A stretch of DNA of 64,000 bases from Thermoplasmata archaeon. GTDB taxonomy: Archaea > Thermoplasmatota > Thermoplasmata > Methanomassiliicoccales > Methanomethylophilaceae. The stretch is taken from the NCBI GenBank assembly GCA_015063245.1, contig SUSV01000002.1:186001-250000 (forward strand). Reading direction: 5' to 3'. The notes beneath the pieces are model-generated. The model searched no databases, was not told the DNA's origin, and saw nothing but the letters and a program-made list of their open reading frames with translations. Both the position numbers and the translations under genes were made by a program. Below, piece by piece: positions 28,170-36,014 of this stretch (the first letter of the stretch is position 1; every line of letters starts with the position of its first letter).

Positions 28170-28543
28170 ATGAACTTGTATCTGCCCATTGCGACGATGT
28201 AGAGGACCTCTGCACCCTCCTCGATCTTCTGCTCGGCATCTGAGTTGATGACGATGTCGAGGTTCTCGAAGGTCTCGAGATCCATAACCTGTGCTTCCTC
28301 GCCGTTGATGGCCAGAATCTGTCCTTTCCTCTTGTCGATCATGGGGACCTGAACTTTTGTGCTGACAGGTCCAACGATGGATTTCTTTGCGCCGGTGAAG
28401 ATGCTGACTGCATCGATGTTCGCCTTTGCGGATCCGTGCTTTCCGGGCTTGGATGTCGTGATCTTGACGATCTTACAAGGCTCCTCGTCGACGTTGACAT
28501 ACCTTCCCTCTTTCAGCTCTCTGATCTCTTTCATCTCCCACAT
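28166..28543 (-). CDS. Translation initiation factor aIF5A
   Basis: The archaeal IF5A of 125 residues: an SH3-like N-terminal domain and an OB-fold C-terminal domain. K35 in the loop SKPGKHGSAK is the expected hypusination site. The factor binds the ribosomal E site and helps peptide-bond formation at difficult sequences. I chose the ATG at 28543 (M-W-E-M) over a GTG at 28552, since a GTGAG element lies just upstream. It is transcribed with speB. Confidence 0.95.
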   Translation of the reverse strand: MWEMKEIRELKEGRYVNVDEEPCKIVKITTSKPGKHGSAKANIDAVSIFTGAKKSIVGPVSTKVQVPMIDKRKGQILAINGEEAQVMDLETFENLDIVINSDAEQKIEEGAEVLYIVAMGRYKFM

Positions 28544-28706
28544 TGGTCTCACTATCCTTTGGATTTATTGAACCAGCCTCATGGCCGGTAGTTCACTTCC
28601 ATTTCGGAAGTAAAGACATGCAAGCCGTAACTGTATACTGACCTCATGTTATCTGGGAACGAGTATGCTCATGGTAATAATAAATCTAATCCCGCGCGTA
28701 TAATGG
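28544..28706 (-). promoter_or_regulatory. Upstream region of aIF5A with an inverted repeat
   Basis: No gene is seen here. ACTTCC at 28595-28600 and GGAAGT at 28606-28611 form a perfect inverted repeat around 5 bases (9-base arms with one mismatch if extended), about 50-70 bases ahead of the aIF5A start. An A/T-rich patch near 28563 may be the TATA element. The repeat could be an operator or an mRNA leader hairpin. Confidence 0.35.
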
Positions 28707-28726
28707 AAAAAGGCGGAAAACCGCCT
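28707..28726 (-). terminator. Hairpin terminator of the Rrf2-type gene
   Basis: On the minus strand AGGCGG-TTTT-CCGCCT (28726-28711) is followed by a T run at 28710-28707. It lies 19 bases past the TAA of the regulator gene. Confidence 0.6.
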
Positions 28727-28744
28727 GTTGGAAGGTTTTTGGTC

Positions 28745-29215
28745 TTAGTTTCTATGATTCAGGTAGAGGTTGCGTAAACTGTCTGGAAACACCCTCTTGT
28801 CTGGCGGGAGCTCCGATACGAGGTCTGCGATGGTGGTCCTCTTCATATCATTCAGCATGGCCTCGACTGCCGATTCGAAACGGGATTCCAGGATATTGTG
28901 GAGCTCGCTGCCGATAGGACAGTTCTGGTTAGCGGGGTACATGCTGAATATCTCGTCGGTTTCGTATCTCTCAGTGGCTGTGAACACATCGTACATGGTG
29001 ATCTCGTAGGCCGGCCTTCCCAGTGCGGTCTTGGCCTTCCCTCTCCCGGGTCTCAGGAGCCCTGCCTTGGATAGCTTGGAGAACACGTTGCGGACTATGA
29101 CCGGGTTGCAGCCGATGCTGGCGGCAGCGATCTCGCTGGTGATCCTCTCATCTTCGAAGAACTCCACCAGCATCAGCGTATGGATCCCAACGGTGTATTG
29201 GGAGCCGATGTGCAT
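28745..29215 (-). CDS. Rrf2-family transcriptional regulator
   Basis: A 156-residue winged-helix protein. The N-terminal half shows the Rrf2 pattern (YTVGIHTLMLVEFF, then ITSEIAAASIGCNPVIVRNVFSKLSKAGLL). Cysteines at about residue 36 and in NQNCPIG might bind a cluster or sense redox, but the usual three-cysteine loop of IscR is not evident. Its targets are unknown. The DUF1638 gene starts upstream on the same strand, 4 bases from its start codon, so they are probably cotranscribed. Confidence 0.8.
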   Translation of the reverse strand: MHIGSQYTVGIHTLMLVEFFEDERITSEIAAASIGCNPVIVRNVFSKLSKAGLLRPGRGKAKTALGRPAYEITMYDVFTATERYETDEIFSMYPANQNCPIGSELHNILESRFESAVEAMLNDMKRTTIADLVSELPPDKRVFPDSLRNLYLNHRN

Positions 29216-29219
29216 TCGA

Positions 29220-30071
29220 TCACCCCTTCAGGAAAGATTTGCATTTGCTGTACAGATCATCCGTGGGCTGGAGGTCGGCCCATCCCTCGTCGGCCACCTT
29301 GATCTTGAGGTGCGTCCGGTCCGCGACCTTCTGGACATCCTCGTCGAAGTGCTCGCGGTCGCCGATCCCGGTGTCGATCTTCAGGATGTACTCATAGCCT
29401 CCCAGGCTGAGCAGCCATCTCATGTACCCATCCCTGCCTGGCTCTATGCCCAGGACCTCCCTCATCTCAGGGGTAAGGCTTCTCTCCGTCGCCATCGCTT
29501 CGGCCTGATCGGCGTCCATGAATTCATCATAGTTGTTGGCCATGGCGGGGAACATGTACAGGTGTCCGGTATATTTTTTCTGGAGGTCCTTGTAACGCGG
29601 ACCGCCTGCGATGTTGACGCCCACGCAGTCGTGGCATAGGCAGCCGTTCTTGTCGCAGAACATGGCGCTCGGCTTCATGCCTTTCTGCTCGCACCATTTC
29701 GGGATGTTCCATTCGTAGTTGCCGCACGTCCCGAGGTAGAATCCAATCCCATCCACATATGGCTGCAGGTCTTCGGCGATGGTCTCCACCTTGCTCTTCA
29801 GTTCCTCCGGTCTCGAGTGGAGACCGAGGTCCGTCATGTAGATGATGATGTTGAACTGCTCCGGGTCAGGTTCGTATTCCCTGCTGGCGATCTCTGACCA
29901 GCTGGCCATTCTGAAGGGGATGTCCATCGAGGTCAGCTTACGTTTAATCGAGCTTGTGTTTTCGTTGTTCACGATGATGATATTCTTCTGCTCCGGATCC
30001 TTGTGGAGACTGTAGACCAGATTGTCATCCACCATCGGACATACGATGAGTCCGAGTGTTCCATGTGTCAT
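29220..30071 (-). CDS. DUF1638-like protein
   Basis: A 283-residue cytosolic protein resembling the DUF1638 family, often found near methyltransferase and corrinoid genes in methanogens. The central segment GIGFYLGTCGN parallels the family's YGLCG motif, and CLCHDCVGVNIAGGPRYKDLQ resembles its D-C-x-x-x-G region. Several cysteines (C-D-K-N-G-C-L-C-H-D-C) could bind metal. Function is unknown. The ATG at 30071 gives the compact N-terminus MTHGTLGLIVC; an in-frame upstream extension reaching 30188 is unlikely. An A/T-rich promoter lies near 30090-30105. Confidence 0.6.
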   Translation of the reverse strand: MTHGTLGLIVCPMVDDNLVYSLHKDPEQKNIIIVNNENTSSIKRKLTSMDIPFRMASWSEIASREYEPDPEQFNIIIYMTDLGLHSRPEELKSKVETIAEDLQPYVDGIGFYLGTCGNYEWNIPKWCEQKGMKPSAMFCDKNGCLCHDCVGVNIAGGPRYKDLQKKYTGHLYMFPAMANNYDEFMDADQAEAMATERSLTPEMREVLGIEPGRDGYMRWLLSLGGYEYILKIDTGIGDREHFDEDVQKVADRTHLKIKVADEGWADLQPTDDLYSKCKSFLKG

Positions 30072-30163
30072 AATAATTGTTACACATTGAATATTAATAA
30101 AGATAATCCGGCCGGAACCCGCCTCGATTATGCGATGATACCCATCAAGATATTCGAATCCTA

Positions 30164-30223
30164 GTAAGTAAAGGGGTCGAAGCCCCAATTACTTACTGTA
30201 ATTCTTGAAAAAATAGTAAGTAA
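30164..30223 (-). terminator. Complex terminator-like hairpin region behind nop5
   Basis: A 9-base unit occurs three times: AGTAAGTAA at 30164-30172, its complement at 30189-30197, and AGTAAGTAA again at 30215-30223. The first two units flank GGGG/CCCC (30074-offset positions 30174-30177 and 30183-30186), making a stable hairpin; the second and third can form an alternative hairpin with a T6 run in its loop on the minus strand. It starts next to the nop5 stop and probably ends that transcript. Confidence 0.5.
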
Positions 30224-30224
30224 A

Positions 30225-31307
30225 TCAGTGTTTTCTCTGCTTGCCCCTGTTCCTGGGCTTGTTCTTCTTCTGCGGCTTCTTTGGTGGCTCCGGATATCTG
30301 CGCTTGATGTCTTCAACCCTCTTCATGAACTCCTCGTTCAGCCTGTCCCCGCAGAACTCGCCCTTGTACTGATCTACCTTGGCCGCGATAAGGATCTTTC
30401 CTGCCAGAGCGCGGGAGATGTTCCCTCTTTGCCAATAGGGTGCCTTGTGGACCTCCGGGTGCTGGTAGATGACTCCGTGCTTTGGAGGCCTCTTGCCCGA
30501 TTTGAGATGTCTGAACATCGCCTTCTCGGCTCCGAGCAGCTGAACCGTGGATGACGGCAGCGATGCCAATCTCTCCAGTCCTCCGGAAAGGGAGATGAGC
30601 CTTGCCGCCAACGGGCCGCCGACTATGGCGCACATGTTCGGACAGGTCTCCTCGACTATCTCCTGGATGTAGGCCTCGGTGCGTTCCTCGTCATCGTAGA
30701 GGCGGTAGAGGGTGTCGGCCAGATCCATGACCGCACGCATGTCGTTGTCGTTGAAATCGGAGCCGATGGACTGTATGTCGAGTCCGAGCTCCTCGATTAT
30801 CGCATCCCTCTCGCCGTATCTGGCGATGAGGTCGGCGTATCTGGAATCCTTGGCATAATCCGCGAGTTCGGGGAAATGCATCCCGTACCACTCGTGGAGC
30901 CTCTCGTTGTAGAGGTTGATCGTCGCAATCTGGTCGTCGAGGTTCCTGATGGCCTGTACAAGATTCTTGTCGCGCGGGACGGGTTCGGATGTCCTCAGCT
31001 TGCCGAGTCCCATCATGACCTCGTGCATGAACGAATCCTCGTAACCGAACTTCTGGGGAGTGATGAACGATGAGTCGAACAGCTCGGGCTTACCGAGCTC
31101 GGACTGCCTCCTGTCCCCCACCATGAGCTTCTCGGGGACCTTTGCCGCAAGCTCCCTCTCCTCATCGAGGATGCCTCCTCTCTGGATGGCTGCGAGCTTT
31201 TCAGCGACTGCCGCTGCATCCTTGGGCATGAGCCTCTTGTCGATTATGCTGTGCGACCTCTCGTCCACGAGGAATGTTCCGAACCATTTGGTGACCAGAA
31301 TCGCCAT
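30225..31307 (-). CDS. nop5: C/D box RNP core protein Nop5
   Basis: Nop5 (Nop56/58 family) scaffolds the archaeal C/D box sRNP that methylates rRNA and tRNA 2'-hydroxyls. The 360-residue protein has an N-terminal domain, a long coiled coil, and the Nop domain with GGPLAARLISLSGGLERLASLPSSTVQLLGAEKA. The C-terminal tail is lysine-rich and basic (KKPQKKNKPRNRGKQRKH). The fibrillarin gene, usually adjacent in archaea, is not beside it; the upstream gene is a class II aldolase 4 bases away. Confidence 0.94.
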   Translation of the reverse strand: MAILVTKWFGTFLVDERSHSIIDKRLMPKDAAAVAEKLAAIQRGGILDEERELAAKVPEKLMVGDRRQSELGKPELFDSSFITPQKFGYEDSFMHEVMMGLGKLRTSEPVPRDKNLVQAIRNLDDQIATINLYNERLHEWYGMHFPELADYAKDSRYADLIARYGERDAIIEELGLDIQSIGSDFNDNDMRAVMDLADTLYRLYDDEERTEAYIQEIVEETCPNMCAIVGGPLAARLISLSGGLERLASLPSSTVQLLGAEKAMFRHLKSGKRPPKHGVIYQHPEVHKAPYWQRGNISRALAGKILIAAKVDQYKGEFCGDRLNEEFMKRVEDIKRRYPEPPKKPQKKNKPRNRGKQRKH

Positions 31308-31311
31308 TGTA

Positions 31312-31917
31312 TCACATCTTCGAAAGTTTGGTAATCTCCCTCTTAGGAAGATCGGTCACGTCCCCGCACAGCAGCTGGAGCTTCGCCTGGAATTCAAGCT
31401 CCTCCATCCTGTTGTACGCCTCCTCGAGGCTCCTTCCCTGGGTGATCGCGCCGTGCCTCTCCATGAGGATGGCCTTGCTGTTCCCGTATTCCGCGACGGC
31501 TTCGACGAGCTTCTTCGAACCAGGGGTGTAGTACTTTATCATCGGCACCTGCCCGAGAAGGAGGACTCCTTCGGGGGTGATGTTGCTCTTGATCGGCTCC
31601 GCCCTGACGGCGAGCGTCACGCAGTGGAGCGGATGGCAGTGGATCACCGCATTGGTGTCGTTGTTCATGTTGTAGAGGGCGAGATGGAACTTGTGCTCGA
31701 TGGAAGGCTTACCCTCCGACAGGGGCTTCCCCTTGGAATCGATGAGTACGAGGTCCTCGGGCTCGAGCAGCCCCTTGTTCCTTCCGGAAGGGGTTATGAG
31801 GAACTCAGAGTCATTGACCTTGACGCTCATGTTGCCGCCCGCAGACACGGTGAGCTGGCGGTCGTAGAGCATCCTGCAGAACTTCACAAGCTCCTGTCTG
31901 GCATATCTCTCGTTCAT
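31312..31917 (-). CDS. Class II aldolase/adducin-family protein (fuculose-phosphate aldolase-like)
   Basis: A 201-residue zinc-dependent aldolase. Metal ligands are visible in IHCHP (two His) and in the ERHGAI histidine, with the phosphate site GGNMSVK near the N-terminus. It overlaps mtnA by 4 bases. MtnA makes 5-(methylthio)ribulose phosphate from the methylthioribose compound, and class II aldolases cleave such ribulose-1-phosphates, so the pair probably salvages a 5'-deoxynucleoside by-product such as methylthioadenosine or 5'-deoxyadenosine (inference from family chemistry). Confidence 0.85.
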   Translation of the reverse strand: MNERYARQELVKFCRMLYDRQLTVSAGGNMSVKVNDSEFLITPSGRNKGLLEPEDLVLIDSKGKPLSEGKPSIEHKFHLALYNMNNDTNAVIHCHPLHCVTLAVRAEPIKSNITPEGVLLLGQVPMIKYYTPGSKKLVEAVAEYGNSKAILMERHGAITQGRSLEEAYNRMEELEFQAKLQLLCGDVTDLPKREITKLSKM

Positions 31918-32912
31918 TGCTTCACCTTGTGTATCTCGTCGGGTCTGAGGATGCCCTTCTCGGTGATGAATCCTGTGACCAATTCCGCAGGCGTGACATC
32001 GAACGCAGGGTTGAGCGCCTTGGATCCGACAGGGGCGATCCTGATGTCCTTGACCATGGTGACCTCGGTCTCGGACCTCTGCTCGATGACGATGTTCTTC
32101 CCTGTCTTCGTGTTGAAATCGAATGTGGAGATAGGTGCCGCTACGTAGAACGGGATGCCGAAGTGCTTCGCTACGATGGCCTTGTCGAAGGTACCTATCT
32201 TGTTGGCGAAATCGCCGTTCTCCGCGATTCTGTCGGCTCCTGTGATGATCATGTCCACTCCCTGCGACATGTAGTAAGCGGAAGCCCCGTCCGGTATGAT
32301 GGCGTGGTCGATGCCCTCCTGGTTGAGCTCCCAGGCCGTGAGCTGCATCCCCTGGAGACGCGGTCTGGTCTCCGAAGCGTACACGAAGAACCTCTTCCCC
32401 TGCTCCCAGGCCTTCCTCATAGGGGCCAGTGCCGTACCCACGTCGACGGTGGCGAGCGCTCCGGCGTTGCAGTGCGTCATCAGCTTCATGCCGTCCTTGA
32501 TGAGCTCAGCACCGTATTCTCCTATCTTGGTGCACTTATCGACCATCATCTGTGCGTACGCGTCCGCTGCCTTGACCGGATCCTTCCCGCCCTTGAGTTC
32601 CGCATACATGTAGTCCACCGCATAGAACAGGTCGTTGGCGGTGGGCCTTGCGGCCTTGATGTCCTTCGCGGCCTTGTCGATGTCGCATCCTTTTAGGGAC
32701 GCCATGCACATGGCGTATGCAGCAGTCGCTCCGATGGACGGTGCACCGCGCGTCGTCATGTTGCGGATGGCCTCTGCGATGTCGAGGTAATCATCGAAAT
32801 CCACCAGGACTATCCTGGCGGGGAGCTCCCTCTGATCGATCATCCGGACCTTTCCGTTCTCGAACCATACCGCTCTGATATCGCAAGTTTTCCCATCGAC
32901 TGTGGCCTTCAT
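31914..32912 (-). CDS. mtnA: Methylthioribose-1-phosphate isomerase
   Basis: MtnA isomerises the 1-phosphate of methylthioribose, or a related ribose-1-phosphate, to the ribulose form. The 332-residue protein has RGAPSIGATAAY, the catalytic Cys in MTHCNAG, and the catalytic Asp in TGADRIAENGDFANKIGT. Length is normal. Related eIF2B-like proteins and ribose-1,5-bisphosphate isomerases share the fold, but the motifs favour MtnA. It lies upstream of the class II aldolase and is divergent from a V4R regulator. Confidence 0.92.
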   Translation of the reverse strand: MKATVDGKTCDIRAVWFENGKVRMIDQRELPARIVLVDFDDYLDIAEAIRNMTTRGAPSIGATAAYAMCMASLKGCDIDKAAKDIKAARPTANDLFYAVDYMYAELKGGKDPVKAADAYAQMMVDKCTKIGEYGAELIKDGMKLMTHCNAGALATVDVGTALAPMRKAWEQGKRFFVYASETRPRLQGMQLTAWELNQEGIDHAIIPDGASAYYMSQGVDMIITGADRIAENGDFANKIGTFDKAIVAKHFGIPFYVAAPISTFDFNTKTGKNIVIEQRSETEVTMVKDIRIAPVGSKALNPAFDVTPAELVTGFITEKGILRPDEIHKVKQ

Positions 32913-32955
32913 TGTCGCACCGTGCCGTCTAACAGTTTGAAGATATAGAATTGTA

Positions 32956-32991
32956 CGGTTTCCTCAATACGAAACTTTAATATACGAACCG
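32956..32991 (+). promoter_or_regulatory. V4R regulator promoter with inverted repeats
   Basis: TATA-like CTTTAATATACG at 32975-32986 lies about 20-30 bases before the ATG at 33005, so the mRNA may be leaderless. GTTTC (32958-32962) and GAAAC (32971-32975) form an inverted repeat, and CGGTT (32956-32960) pairs with AACCG (32987-32991) around the TATA element. The site could bind the neighbouring regulator itself. Confidence 0.4.
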
Positions 32992-33004
32992 CATACGGAG
33001 TCTT

Positions 33005-33790
33005 ATGACGGAAGAGGCATCAAAGTACTTCGAGCTGTACATGACTCCGGGCGGCACCATGCAGGTCTCAAGTGATGTCAAGCTCAAGATCCTGCATGAG
33101 CTCGCGGAGAAGGACCTTTCGTTGACGGAGATCGCAAAGAAGGTCTCCAAGGCCCAGTCCACGATATCGGTCCATCTGGACAACATGGTGCAGGATCAGC
33201 TTATCGCAGTCCATGACGACCTTCAGGACAGCCGCAAGAAGTACTACTCTCTGATCTCGATCCCCTTCGGGAGATCCAAGCCCTCCTCGGACGAATCCAG
33301 GGAGTTGGCGTTCCAGATCCTTTCCAAGGTGGCACAGGATCCTAAGAAGATGATCAACAGCCTTCCCCGGTTCGTGTTCCTCGGCTTCGACGGTCTCGGA
33401 CTCAACGTGGATCCGATGGCGAACATCCTCGGTTACATACACGGCATGGCCCTGTCAGGTTCTCTGAACGGCGGTTCCGTGGAGGATACCATCAGCAATG
33501 CCCGCAGCTATTTCCTGGAGATGGGATTGGGGGAGGTAAGCATCTACTCGGTCAAGCCTCTGACCATCATCATAAAGGACAACCAGCCTCTGACCGAAGG
33601 TTCCGCCAAATGTCTCATCCAGTATGCAGCGGGATTCTTCTCGAGGATCCTTGAGGATTCCTCAGGCAAGCAGTACGATATGATCAGCAGCGAGGTCTTC
33701 GGTACCGATTACAACTACATACGCTTCGTACTCGAGCCCAGGGAGCGCAAGACGCCTTTACTGAGTGAAAGCAGGTTTGAAACTGAGTAA
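33005..33790 (+). CDS. Transcriptional regulator with ArsR-type HTH and V4R domain
   Basis: A 261-residue protein. The N-terminal 90 residues form a winged helix (ILHELAEKDLSLTEIAKKVSKAQSTISVHLDNM). Residues from about 120 resemble a V4R domain, a small-molecule fold found in archaeal regulators such as MsvR; however, it has few of the cysteines through which MsvR senses redox. The ligand and targets are unknown; mtnA, transcribed divergently, is a candidate. The 3' end overlaps the convergent reductase gene by 33 bases. Confidence 0.7.
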   Translation: MTEEASKYFELYMTPGGTMQVSSDVKLKILHELAEKDLSLTEIAKKVSKAQSTISVHLDNMVQDQLIAVHDDLQDSRKKYYSLISIPFGRSKPSSDESRELAFQILSKVAQDPKKMINSLPRFVFLGFDGLGLNVDPMANILGYIHGMALSGSLNGGSVEDTISNARSYFLEMGLGEVSIYSVKPLTIIIKDNQPLTEGSAKCLIQYAAGFFSRILEDSSGKQYDMISSEVFGTDYNYIRFVLEPRERKTPLLSESRFETE

Positions 33791-34393
33791 GGCTCCGTTC
33801 CCTAGCATCTGACAGTCCTCGAGGATCATCTTCACACCGCCTTCGGCGATCCAGCCGTCCCCGTCGCAGGGTGTGGGCGCATCCTTCCCGCCGATGACGA
33901 GTCCTCCGACGAAGACTGTGTAGCGGTCGACCATCTTTGCTTTGAAGAATGATGCGATGGTCTTCCCTCCGCCCTCTACCAGGATGTTCTCTATGCCCAG
34001 TTCTGCAAGCCTCTCCATGGCCTTCTCGAGGTCGATGGTATCCTTTCCGGCACGGATGATCTGCTCGCAGTCCCAAGTGACATCGCAATCCTCGGATGTG
34101 ATCATGATCGTGGGGGCACGGCCGTCCAGGACCTGAGCGTTCGCAGGGGTCCTTCCGTGAGGGTCGATGACTATGCGGATCGGGTTCGTGTCGTAATCCC
34201 TGTCCTTCAGTGTGAGGTGCGGATCATCAGCGATGACGGTCCCGACTCCGACCAGAATGGAATCGTATTGCTTCCTCAGACCTTTGACGCGTGTCTTGTC
34301 CTCATCCGATGAGATACGGACCTGTGTGCGGTCGTCGCCGGCGAGCTTCCCGTCGGCGGACATCGCGCAGTTAACGTGGATGAATGGCCTCAT
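33758..34393 (-). CDS. RibD C-terminal-type reductase (diaminoribosylamino-pyrimidinone phosphate reductase)
   Basis: A 211-residue NADPH-dependent reductase related to archaeal RIB7, which reduces the ribose of the riboflavin and F420 precursor. Signature segments are NCAMSADGKLA, GVGTVIADDPHLTLKD, and VEGGGKTIASFF near the C-terminus. I chose the ATG at 34393, which gives the family N-terminus MRPFIHVNCAMS; an extension to 34447 is inside rtcA. It overlaps rtcA by 23 bases and probably shares its transcript. Confidence 0.87.
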   Translation of the reverse strand: MRPFIHVNCAMSADGKLAGDDRTQVRISSDEDKTRVKGLRKQYDSILVGVGTVIADDPHLTLKDRDYDTNPIRIVIDPHGRTPANAQVLDGRAPTIMITSEDCDVTWDCEQIIRAGKDTIDLEKAMERLAELGIENILVEGGGKTIASFFKAKMVDRYTVFVGGLVIGGKDAPTPCDGDGWIAEGGVKMILEDCQMLGNGALLSFKPAFTQ

Positions 34394-35426
34394 TGTTCTC
34401 GCCGGGCATGACTGTGAACCTGTATACGTTGTCCCTTCTCTCGACACCGAACTTTACGTCGAGGAATGACTCCAAAGTATCCATCTGGCTCAATAGGTGT
34501 TTGCTGATCCTCGAGACGGTGAAGCTGCTCTTTCCCTGCGCCATCGCCATGTAGGGGAGGACCTGATCCGCGGTGTGTACATCCATGGTCGCTCCGCTGG
34601 TGATCTCCCTGATGAGATCGCTTGCGGCATCCTCTCCGGCCTTGTCCGCGGTGTGTCCGCGTGAGGTCAGTGCGTTGGATCCGAGCATTCCGTTCTCGAA
34701 CTCCGCTGTGAGGACCACGCCTGCTCCGCGGGAGTCCCCGTCGGTCTTCTGTATATCGAACTCAACATCCGCATAGGGCTCCAGGATCTTCTTGCAGCTC
34801 GTGATCATGTCCTTGTTAATCCAGTCGGGAAGACGCTGGCTGAAGCAGACTCCCTTGATGGATTTTAGCTCCCCGAGCTCCTCCATGATAAGGGGCTTGA
34901 TGGTGTTGATGGGGTCCAGTGTCGTGATGACGCGTCCTCCGCCCTGAGGGTAGAATCCGCGATCGATGATCTTGACATTGGCCTCGATGCCCATCCTTCT
35001 CATGAGCGGGAACAACAACGTCTGATACGAGTCGATGGGCGGAGCCCACATGACATTGGTCCCTCCGCTGATGTCGACGGTGAGCCTTTTCCTGTGGTTC
35101 CTGCCTGCCAGCATCATGGCTTGGAGAACCAGGCTCAGGCTTCCCGCGGTACCGATGTTCATCTCGATATCGTATTTGTGCTCATGGCCGGGTGTGAAAA
35201 GCAGCTCGCGGGAACCGATTGTGTTCCCCTCGACCGTGGACCCTGCCATCTGGGCGACAGCATCGACTGCGGCACAGTGCTGTTTGGACAGTCCGTTGGT
35301 AGGCCTGTTCTCCCTGATACGGGTGAGATGTGTGACCTTGCCGGTGACGGTAGCCATGGCTACGGATGTGCGGACCATCTGTCCTCCGCCCTCACCTCTT
35401 GAACCGTCGATCTCCAGGACTTCCAT
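34371..35426 (-). CDS. rtcA: RNA 3'-terminal phosphate cyclase
   Basis: RtcA converts RNA 3'-phosphates to 2',3'-cyclic phosphates through a covalent adenylate. The 351-residue protein begins with EIDGSRGEGGGQMVRTSVAM, the family signature, and has the C-terminal catalytic histidine region (SRGHTADKAGEDAA and VHTADQVLPYMA). Length is normal. Its function in archaea is RNA repair or processing. It lies upstream of the riboflavin-type reductase and divergent from the tRNA-Val gene. Confidence 0.93.
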   Translation of the reverse strand: MEVLEIDGSRGEGGGQMVRTSVAMATVTGKVTHLTRIRENRPTNGLSKQHCAAVDAVAQMAGSTVEGNTIGSRELLFTPGHEHKYDIEMNIGTAGSLSLVLQAMMLAGRNHRKRLTVDISGGTNVMWAPPIDSYQTLLFPLMRRMGIEANVKIIDRGFYPQGGGRVITTLDPINTIKPLIMEELGELKSIKGVCFSQRLPDWINKDMITSCKKILEPYADVEFDIQKTDGDSRGAGVVLTAEFENGMLGSNALTSRGHTADKAGEDAASDLIREITSGATMDVHTADQVLPYMAMAQGKSSFTVSRISKHLLSQMDTLESFLDVKFGVERRDNVYRFTVMPGENNEAIHPR

Positions 35427-35498
35427 GTATTGGCTGTATGTTGCTTTATTTTATAACTTTATAGAACAGAAGATGGCTGGTAACAATAGTGCTTTAAC

Positions 35499-35507
35499 AG
35501 TTAAATA
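35499..35507 (+). promoter_or_regulatory. TATA-like element of tRNA-Val(UAC)
   Basis: The A/T-rich patch GTTAAATAG lies about 28 bases ahead of the mature tRNA 5' end at 35533, the spacing expected for an archaeal tRNA promoter. Confidence 0.4.
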
Positions 35508-35532
35508 GGAATTGGTGATTAGGAAAAACAAC

Positions 35533-35608
35533 GGACTCGTGGTCTAGTGGTTATGACGTCGCCCTTACAAGGCGAAGGTCGCCGGTTCAATCCCGGCCGG
35601 GTCCACCA
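35533..35608 (+). tRNA. tRNA-Val (anticodon UAC)
   Basis: A full cloverleaf is visible: acceptor GGACTCG pairs with CGGGTCC, anticodon loop CTTACAA gives UAC, and the T-arm is GCCGG-TTCAATC-CCGGC. The 3' CCA is encoded. No intron. It is nearly identical in its acceptor and T-arm to the second tRNA-Val at 36131. Confidence 0.95.
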
Positions 35609-35767
35609 TCTCATATTATTGTCTGTAGCCTTCGATCGGCATCTTCGGTTTGTGGAAATGATGCGGTTCAATCATCTAGAAGCTGATTCGGCGTGATGGT
35701 CTTGGATGGGTTTGGTAATAACATTGAGAAATCAATAAATATTATTGATTAATCACTATAATTAGAA

Positions 35768-35856
35768 TCTCTCAAATGCGGAGAACCACCGCAAGAGAAT
35801 CATGAGCACGTTGGGCGGATTTTCCTCCTTTCCTACTACCCCCGCCCAACGTGATC
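35768..35856 (+). ncRNA. Candidate structured RNA A with a conserved pyrimidine-rich loop
   Basis: No ORF explains this stretch. A perfect 12-base-pair stem (CACGTTGGGCGG at 35807-35818 with its complement at 35842-35853) closes a 23-base loop containing TTTTCCTCCTTTCCTAC. A smaller hairpin precedes it: TGCGG 35777-35781 with CCGCA 35789-35793, extended by TCTCT/AGAGA. Candidate B has a different stem sequence but nearly the same loop, which is strong evidence for a conserved RNA. The loop CCTCC resembles the anti-Shine-Dalgarno sequence, so it may bind ribosome sites. The strand is inferred; on the other strand the loop would show GGAGG. Confidence 0.5.
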
Positions 35857-35954
35857 TCAGCCATTGTCTGTTCATCCATCATAGTTGTATTCCAATTCCT
35901 TTCTTTTCATCTAATGTTCATAAAAGTACAATATTTGAAGCCTATTTTACTAAT

Positions 35955-35968
35955 CTTTAAATATTAAG
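35955..35968 (+). promoter_or_regulatory. TATA-like element ahead of candidate RNA B
   Basis: CTTTAAATATTAAG lies in an A/T-rich stretch about 60-70 bases upstream of the hairpin of candidate B, allowing initiation near 35985-35995. A comparable near-palindromic A/T element (35730-35750) lies upstream of candidate A. Both support plus-strand transcription, but the evidence is only sequence composition. Confidence 0.4.
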
Positions 35969-36014
35969 CATGTTTTACTAGGATTATACATCCATCCATC
36001 TAACTTACAGCCTG

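Noticed and set aside
28553..28706. C/D box RNA gene upstream of aIF5A
   Set aside because: No RUGAUGA and CUGA box pair could be seen on either strand.
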